A DNA stretch of 28,225 bases from an uncultured Methanomethylovorans sp. GTDB taxonomy: Archaea; Halobacteriota; Methanosarcinia; Methanosarcinales; Methanosarcinaceae. Of this stretch, positions 24,101-28,225 are shown in pieces. Numbering within the stretch: the stretch's first letter is position 1; each line of letters starts with the position of its first letter. Position numbers and translations under genes: made by a program. The notes beneath the pieces are model-generated. The model saw nothing but the letters and a program-made list of their open reading frames with translations, was not told the DNA's origin and ran no database searches. Where the stretch lies: assembly GCA_937968035.1 (NCBI GenBank), contig CALBTS010000893.1:1-28225 (forward strand), written 5' to 3'.

Positions 24101-26419
24101 TGCATTTATACCCTGGGCCTGGATCACATCAAGCAGCTCTGTGTTGTTCTCAGGCACTGAAGTAACATTGAAACCAGCATCCTGCATTTCCTGAAGCATG
24201 AGCCTCATGCTGGAAATTGTATCAAGGTAACTGGCTCCGATATTGTCTTTGCCTGAAGGATAGTTGTAATAGATCACCGCAACCTTCTTCTCGGAATTGT
24301 TCATTAACTTGAGCTTTGCCCAGTTTATGGACCTGTTCCCTATCCAGTCCACCTGGCTGTCCATAGGAACAGCTTCACTTGTACCGTTAGTGGAATCATA
24401 TACGTTCTTTCCTATGACAACATACTCAAAGATGCCGTCAAGGTTCGGACCAAGGGTCATCCTCACTACCTGCGCATTCGGTATACCTCTGTTGGCATCT
24501 GCCGGATCAGGTGTCTGCGGAACGTCCACAACTATTCCTCTTAATACAGGCACGTTGAGCTGCCTCAGTTCGCGCTCCCCCTTCTCATTGTCATAATAGT
24601 TCAGCCTGAAGCTCTTCAGGGATATGACGCACTGTACCAGAGATTGATTGTTCTCATCACAGTAGTACTTGACAATGTCATCGAACGTATCGAATCCCAC
24701 AATGACGTTGCAATCCTTGCCTTCAAGGTCAGAGATCAATGCATCCACAACCCCCATCTGGCCGTTGGCGATATCATCACGATGGAACCACATACCAATG
24801 GTGGGTTTTGATGGATCGTATACATGGTGTGTACCGTCATTTGTAGAATACCATTCCAGATACTCCTGGGTTGTTTCAAAGTATTTCCCTGAATGATCTT
24901 TGTGGTAAAGCCCCACCTGCGGCAGAACGGAGGCATCTGACCCCTGTAATTGCCAGTCCGCAGTAAGTTCGGGATTGTCACCATATTCCTTGGCAAGATA
25001 GATAAGGAAGTTCTCGGCACTAGTTAACTGGGCATCGGTCTGTGTACCCATGTTGTTGTAATAGTTAAGCAATGTGACATTTTCATCGCCTGTATATACA
25101 TGGTCAAAATATGCCGGTGTATCAATGGAACGCACATCAACGAACACGGTGCCCGCCGTATGAGCCTCCCAGAAACTCTGGTTAAGAGGACTATAGATGC
25201 TGCTGGAGAGCATATCACAAAAGATCACGTCCTGCTCCTGAAGTAAACCGCTTGAAGCCGCCCGGAGCAACTCGTCACTGGGATCAGCCCAGGTGGTCAC
25301 ATTGAAGGATGGGATGTAAGTGTATTCTATGTTCTGGCTGTACGGATTTGTCAGACTGGCATTTTCCAGGCCCGGGTTTGCTGCATAGCAAAGATACATG
25401 ATCTTTATTGTATCCCATTTATCAGTAATCTCAGGATGATCACCATACTCCTTTGCCAGATATAGCACAAGGTTCTCTGCATTGAGCCTGTCATCTTCAG
25501 TGGCAGTACCCATATTGTTATAATATGTATCAATCAACTGCGTGGAGGAACCGTCTGAAATGTAGTCAAAATATCCGGGAGTGCCCATAGACCTGATATC
25601 CACAAGAGAGATGCCGGCATCATGAGCAGCTTTGAATGTAGTGTTCAGGGGATCAAAGACAACAGATGAAAGCATGTCAGTGAATATCACATCCTGTTGC
25701 AGCAGCAAACCGCTTGAAGCTGCTTGCAGCAGCTCGTCACTGGGGCCTGCCCATGTGGTAGTATTGAAGGAAGGAATGTATGTAAATTCTATACTGTCAT
25801 TGAATCTGGTCGTACTTGCAGCGTCTTCCAAAGCAGCACTTGGCTGCCAGCCGATATAGACAATGCGTATTTTACCTCCCCAGTTATCTGTGATCTGAGG
25901 CTTATTGCCGTAGTTCTTGCATAGATATGTAAGGAGGTCTTCTGCATTCTGCATTTCTGTTGGAGTCCCGATACCCATATTATTATAATATGTATCTATT
26001 GGCTCCGTTGAAGATCCATCGGATACATAGTCGAAATATTCAGGCGTTCCCAGAGACCTTATATCAACAAATGAAGTACTGTTGTCCTTTGCAGCCCTGA
26101 ACGATATATCCATTGGATCAAAGACAGCACTTGACAACATATCAGTAAAGATCACATCCTGTTCCATCAATAGGTCTGAACTTGCTGCTTCCAGCAGTTC
26201 GTCACTTGGACCGGTCCAAGTGGTCGTGTTAAATGAAGGCACATAAGTATATACTACGTCTGAACTGTATACCATGGACTGGCTTGCAGCTTCAAGAGCA
26301 GCGCTCGGTGTCCATGAAATATACATTACATTGACCTTGTTTTCGTCTGCCGCTACTATCTGTATACTGAACAGCATGGCCAGTATACAGATCATCAAGA
26401 GTAACTCTCTCCATTTCAT
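21134..26419 (-). CDS. CobN-like 2: secreted, membrane-anchored CobN/ChlH-family protein with triplicated head domain
   Basis: 1761 residues from ATG at 26419, with GGTTGG upstream; a TTG ten codons earlier is also in frame but would bury the signal peptide. The signal peptide MKWRELLLMICILAMLF is cut near IVAA-DE (24). Three tandem repeats follow at 28-182, 183-337 and 338-490, each with a Y(I/V)PSFN strand, SDELL, QDVIFxDMLSS, FVD(I/V)RS and YYNNMG, and a late AEN-x-L-x-YLAKEYG. These match the single CobN head domain of CobN-like 1. GLYHKDH (503-509) corresponds to the usual YHPD segment. The core has GTHGTHEWLPG (905-915) and CCHHTCGNP (1609-1617). A Ser/Thr/Gly stalk, NYVEGYEMTTETV, a helix in FSGSDIVALILVAG and tail MRRRKM end it. 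It would act at the outer face of the membrane on a metal-tetrapyrrole ligand not identifiable here; no AAA+ partner is encoded nearby. Confidence 0.93.
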   Translation of the reverse strand: MKWRELLLMICILAMLFSIQIVAADENKVNVMYISWTPSAALEAASQSMVYSSDVVYTYVPSFNTTTWTGPSDELLEAASSDLLMEQDVIFTDMLSSAVFDPMDISFRAAKDNSTSFVDIRSLGTPEYFDYVSDGSSTEPIDTYYNNMGIGTPTEMQNAEDLLTYLCKNYGNKPQITDNWGGKIRIVYIGWQPSAALEDAASTTRFNDSIEFTYIPSFNTTTWAGPSDELLQAASSGLLLQQDVIFTDMLSSVVFDPLNTTFKAAHDAGISLVDIRSMGTPGYFDYISDGSSTQLIDTYYNNMGTATEDDRLNAENLVLYLAKEYGDHPEITDKWDTIKIMYLCYAANPGLENASLTNPYSQNIEYTYIPSFNVTTWADPSDELLRAASSGLLQEQDVIFCDMLSSSIYSPLNQSFWEAHTAGTVFVDVRSIDTPAYFDHVYTGDENVTLLNYYNNMGTQTDAQLTSAENFLIYLAKEYGDNPELTADWQLQGSDASVLPQVGLYHKDHSGKYFETTQEYLEWYSTNDGTHHVYDPSKPTIGMWFHRDDIANGQMGVVDALISDLEGKDCNVIVGFDTFDDIVKYYCDENNQSLVQCVISLKSFRLNYYDNEKGERELRQLNVPVLRGIVVDVPQTPDPADANRGIPNAQVVRMTLGPNLDGIFEYVVIGKNVYDSTNGTSEAVPMDSQVDWIGNRSINWAKLKLMNNSEKKVAVIYYNYPSGKDNIGASYLDTISSMRLMLQEMQDAGFNVTSVPENNTELLDVIQAQGINAGCWAPGVLNEMVGNRTSWGLQLIPMETYREWFEAEIPQDLRDEVIEEWGAPWQEDLAEDKNLMIWENNSGKYLVIPTVQFGNVWLMPQPARGFMQSDDTLYHSTLVPPPHQYIAFYLWLNEQWDADAVIHLGTHGTHEWLPGQAYGMNRTAEWSPLLLQDMPNIYPYIVANVGEGLTAEYRGNALIIDHMTPTLERSGTYGQLSNLSRYVQQYYGQEMSTQTKKGYQMIIVDEMVKANLTTDLELNASELYGYNETLFDVFVKNVLHEYLEEIASENIPYGMHILGEVPASNSTSPNRDELSCMVRSMMKGYFEDNVTAAYYPIADYPLGIPLNDTKVDWLVWEVVTNGTSIYDAEDMVYGYTNESVFIDLERGLEYKQRLIDSAIEMDRVIDALSADFIPAGPGTDPVMNPNAVPTGRNFYGVNPELYPSEATWKLGVMLAQELLVDYYEEHGEYPTKVSFSRFGVEFIRDHGTLEAEAMYLLGVKPVWDSNGYVVGVELIPEEELLPNYDASLPGRPRIDIVYATAGMRDAFPSKIKMLDDAVKLANIAPSGNYPNYVNTSTQAIYQDLYASLQGSFETEEETAAMAETLSTMRCFAVQDGTYDILVGDAIDASGVWESEDEIATLYLEKMGFAYGTELWGYQCQELLTSNLKNVEASVHSDSSNLYDTLDNDDFFQYFGGLNLATRYVREDHQTPEMYVSDTRDPNNAQMTGMKEYLSKNLRSRYFNPKWIEGMQGSGYAGGRMMAEFVDNLWGWEVTDPELVDDSVWDNVYKTYANEGMEEWFNAENAGAYQSITGRMLEAVRKGYWEPSAEVVQSLTQEYMESVAENGATCCHHTCGNPLLDDFVQGVVSVPGVVSEEVIDKYNQQLYKATLRDDTEANDTTSAEKSKGGSSTGSAQVKPGGSSNQTTQTDGGVGTDLDKVPQESMRSTQDPNYVEGYEMTTETVSQPESSSPTFSGSDIVALILVAGAVGAVFIGFMRRRKM
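24950..26338 (-). repeat. Three tandem 465-base head-domain units in CobN-like 2
   Basis: Units of about 155 residues occupy 26338-25874, 25873-25409 and 25408-24950. They are clearly alike in protein (for example PSFNTTTW and QDVIFTDMLSS in units one and two, PSFNVTTW and QDVIFCDMLSS in unit three) and partly alike in DNA, so the triplication is neither ancient nor very recent. Confidence 0.85.
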
Positions 26420-26626
26420 AGTACCAACCCTTTCAAAAAGTGGGATCAACTTCGCTATTTAGCCTATATAGACCAACCATTGGCTCCACTTTTAAAGATA
26501 TATTATCTAACCTTACGAGCAACACTATAAACAAAAATTTGCTTCAGAGAATTTCGAAAATAATCCCCACTAAAAAAGTTCGGATATTCCTGTCTCTATA
26601 TAAGAGGCAGAGAAATAGCCAAACCA

Positions 26627-26684
26627 ATTCCCTGGCCATCGGCCTAAAAGAGGGAATAGGCACTTCCCTGAAGAGAAAAGTGCC
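26627..26684 (-). terminator. 3' hairpins of CobN-like 3
   Basis: Two structures follow the stop codon at 26693. The near one has arms GGCACTT (26659-26665) and AAGTGCC (26678-26684). The far one has outer arms ATTCCCT (26627-26633) and AGGGAAT (26651-26657) with an inner GGCC-ATC-GGCC. TTCCCT inside the near hairpin could pair with AGGGAA instead, so alternative folds exist. Confidence 0.45.
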
Positions 26685-26692
26685 ATAGGATA

Positions 26693-28225
26693 TCACATTT
26701 TCCTCTTTCTCATGAAGCCCAGGAACACTGCTCCGGCTGCTCCTACCACCAGCACGATAGCAACTATATCAGAACCAGAGAAAGTAGGGGTACTGCTTTC
26801 AGGTGGAGCTACAGTTTCCTTGGTCATCTCATACCCTTCTACATAGTTCTCAGGAGTAGACTTCGGAGCTTCGGGCGCAGGCTGGCTAAGGTCTGTGCCT
26901 GCACCAATCTGAGATTCTATAGTCTGGTTTGATGTAGAAGTTGTGGCCTGGTTAGTAATTTCCAGTTTCGGACCACTGGAACCACGGCTACTACTGCGGC
27001 TGGAAGTGCTTTCCTTCACTGGCTCACTGGTAGCTTCCTCTATAAGCTTCTTGTAGTCTGATGCCGTTTGTTCGTCCACCAGACCTGGCACAGACATTAC
27101 GCCCTGTATGAACTCATCGAGTGAAGGATTACCACAGGTATGATGACAGCATGTGACACCATTTTCCACCACGGATTCAACATATTCTTTCACCAGGTTC
27201 TGGACCACTTCGTCCGAGGCGTCCCATGAATCCTTCCTTACGGTCTCAAGCATCCTTGCTGTAATGGACTGATACTGATATGCATTATCCTTAAGGAACT
27301 CATCCAGTCCAAGGTTCTGGGAATCCAGTATATATGTTTCATACATCTTGTTCCAATCCGAATCAGTTACCAGATCAGGAGTAGTGGCTTCCCATCCCCA
27401 CATAAATTCCACGGTCTTCATCATTTCCCTGGCACCTGCATAATCATATTCCATCATACCGGTTATCCAGTTGGGATTGAGGTACCTCGCGGTCAGCTCT
27501 GTACTGAAAGCTTCGCCAAGTGTGATGATCTCCGGGTTGTCCACGCTGGTCAGGTCAGAGATGTACATTGAAGGGGATTCACCTGTGATCGACTTTACAG
27601 CAAGTCCGAGTGCTCCGAAGTAGGAATAATAGTCGTCATTGTCTATGAGACCGTAAAGGTTCGAAGTATCACTGTGTATGGCTGAATCCACTCCTCCGAG
27701 GTTCAGTTCGAACACATCCTCATAATTGACACCCCATACATCCTTGCCGTATACATTGGACATCCTGGATATGTACAGGTCAGCAACTTCTGAAGAATTC
27801 TCCCAGGTATTGCTTGCCTCCACTGCTTCGGTAACACCAGTACCATAAGTACCTGTGGCCTCACTGAATACCCTGGACATAGAGACATTGTGTGCAACGC
27901 TTTCATTATATCCGCCTGCCAGCATTGCATCTTCTATTGCAAGTGAGTTCCATCTTACATAGTTGGTCTCGTTTGTTTCATTGAGCTGCGCAACCATGCG
28001 GACCGCTGTATCCATCAGTTCTATCTGGTATGGGAAGGTGTCACGGTAAAGTCCCGATGTTGTGAGCAGCACATCTATTCTCGGATGTGTCATCTCTTCC
28101 TGCGGGATAACTTTAAATCCTGTTATCCTTCCGCTGGTCCTTTCCAGTTCCACACCCAGAAGAGCATAGATCTGTGCTTCCATAAGACCTTCATGTCGCA
28201 TTGTTTCCACAGACCACATGACAAA
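26693..28225 (-). CDS. CobN-like 3: membrane-anchored CobN/ChlH-family protein (5' end beyond the right edge)
   Basis: Only the last 510 residues are present. The frame is open to the window edge, and the first visible residues (FVMWSVETMRHEG) align inside the CobN body with YILWAGESTRHEG of CobN-like 1, so the ATG at 28219 is internal and not the start. Visible features are the CobN C-terminal body (ALLGVELER; PRIDVLLTTSGLYRDTFP), CCHHTCGNP at 27125-27151, a Ser-rich stalk, NYVEGYEMTKETV, a helix in FSGSDIVAIVLVVG and tail MRKRKM. The stalk and anchor are much closer to CobN-like 1 than to CobN-like 2 (shared GSSGPKLEITNQAT and ESQIGAG). Signal peptide and N-terminal additions are expected outside the window by analogy. 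The role is as for its paralogues: predicted extracytoplasmic metal-tetrapyrrole handling, substrate unknown. Confidence 0.9.
   Translation of the reverse strand, partial: FVMWSVETMRHEGLMEAQIYALLGVELERTSGRITGFKVIPQEEMTHPRIDVLLTTSGLYRDTFPYQIELMDTAVRMVAQLNETNETNYVRWNSLAIEDAMLAGGYNESVAHNVSMSRVFSEATGTYGTGVTEAVEASNTWENSSEVADLYISRMSNVYGKDVWGVNYEDVFELNLGGVDSAIHSDTSNLYGLIDNDDYYSYFGALGLAVKSITGESPSMYISDLTSVDNPEIITLGEAFSTELTARYLNPNWITGMMEYDYAGAREMMKTVEFMWGWEATTPDLVTDSDWNKMYETYILDSQNLGLDEFLKDNAYQYQSITARMLETVRKDSWDASDEVVQNLVKEYVESVVENGVTCCHHTCGNPSLDEFIQGVMSVPGLVDEQTASDYKKLIEEATSEPVKESTSSRSSSRGSSGPKLEITNQATTSTSNQTIESQIGAGTDLSQPAPEAPKSTPENYVEGYEMTKETVAPPESSTPTFSGSDIVAIVLVVGAAGAVFLGFMRKRKM

Noticed and set aside
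28217..28219. ATG at 28219 as the start of CobN-like 3
   Set aside because: The frame stays open to the window edge, and residues before this Met align with the interior of its paralogues.
14973..28225. Assignment as true cobaltochelatase subunits for cobalamin synthesis
   Set aside because: Signal peptides, stalks and membrane anchors place them outside the cell, and no partner chelatase subunit or cobalamin synthesis gene is present in the window.

Overview
The window reads as chromosomal DNA of a methanogenic archaeon, most likely a methylotrophic member of the Methanosarcinaceae (Methanolobus- or Methanomethylovorans-like; the genus is an inference). The evidence is the set of secreted proteins ending in a PGF-pre-PGF domain, LVIVD beta-propellers, archaeal TATA boxes, Shine-Dalgarno sites of the GGTG type, and giant secreted CobN-like proteins. 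There are nine protein genes, all on the minus strand except one sugar kinase. No rRNA, tRNA, CRISPR array or insertion sequence is visible.

Left part (1-13609): five paralogous cell-surface proteins in a row. All have an N-terminal signal segment, a variable middle, a PGF-pre-PGF domain with the hallmark TPGFSPFAITA, and one C-terminal membrane helix. The middles are shuffled. Gene A (1-1837, cut by the left edge) has one FIVAR-like helical repeat and four FN3-like domains. Gene B (2115-4217) has three FIVAR-like repeats and two FN3-like domains. Genes C (4548-7028) and D (7178-9466) have a seven-bladed LVIVD propeller, a putative-Ig domain and FN3-like domains. Gene E (9602-13609) has a subtilase-fold peptidase domain with an unusual active site, followed by five 90-residue putative-Ig repeats. 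Four of the genes share a leader motif just before the start codon, and three are followed within 15 bases by a hairpin with a TGTAC-type core. This looks like an amplified, recombining set of adhesin or envelope proteins.

Centre (13610-14972): a divergent spacer and one plus-strand gene, a PfkB-family sugar kinase very like bacterial Pfk-2. It converges on the first chelatase-like gene.

Right part (14973-28225): three giant paralogues related to CobN, the large subunit of cobaltochelatase (ChlH/BchH family). The third is cut by the right edge. Each whole copy has a signal peptide, added N-terminal repeats, the complete CobN body with a (T/R)HGT-EWLPG motif and a CCHHTCGNP motif, a Ser/Thr/Gly/Asn-rich stalk, a conserved YVEGYEMT element and a C-terminal membrane helix with a basic tail. 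They are therefore predicted to sit outside the membrane, with no access to ATP and with no AAA+ partner subunit in the window. My main hypothesis is a surface tetrapyrrole or cobamide metal-handling system (capture, transfer or dechelation) rather than classical cobalt insertion.
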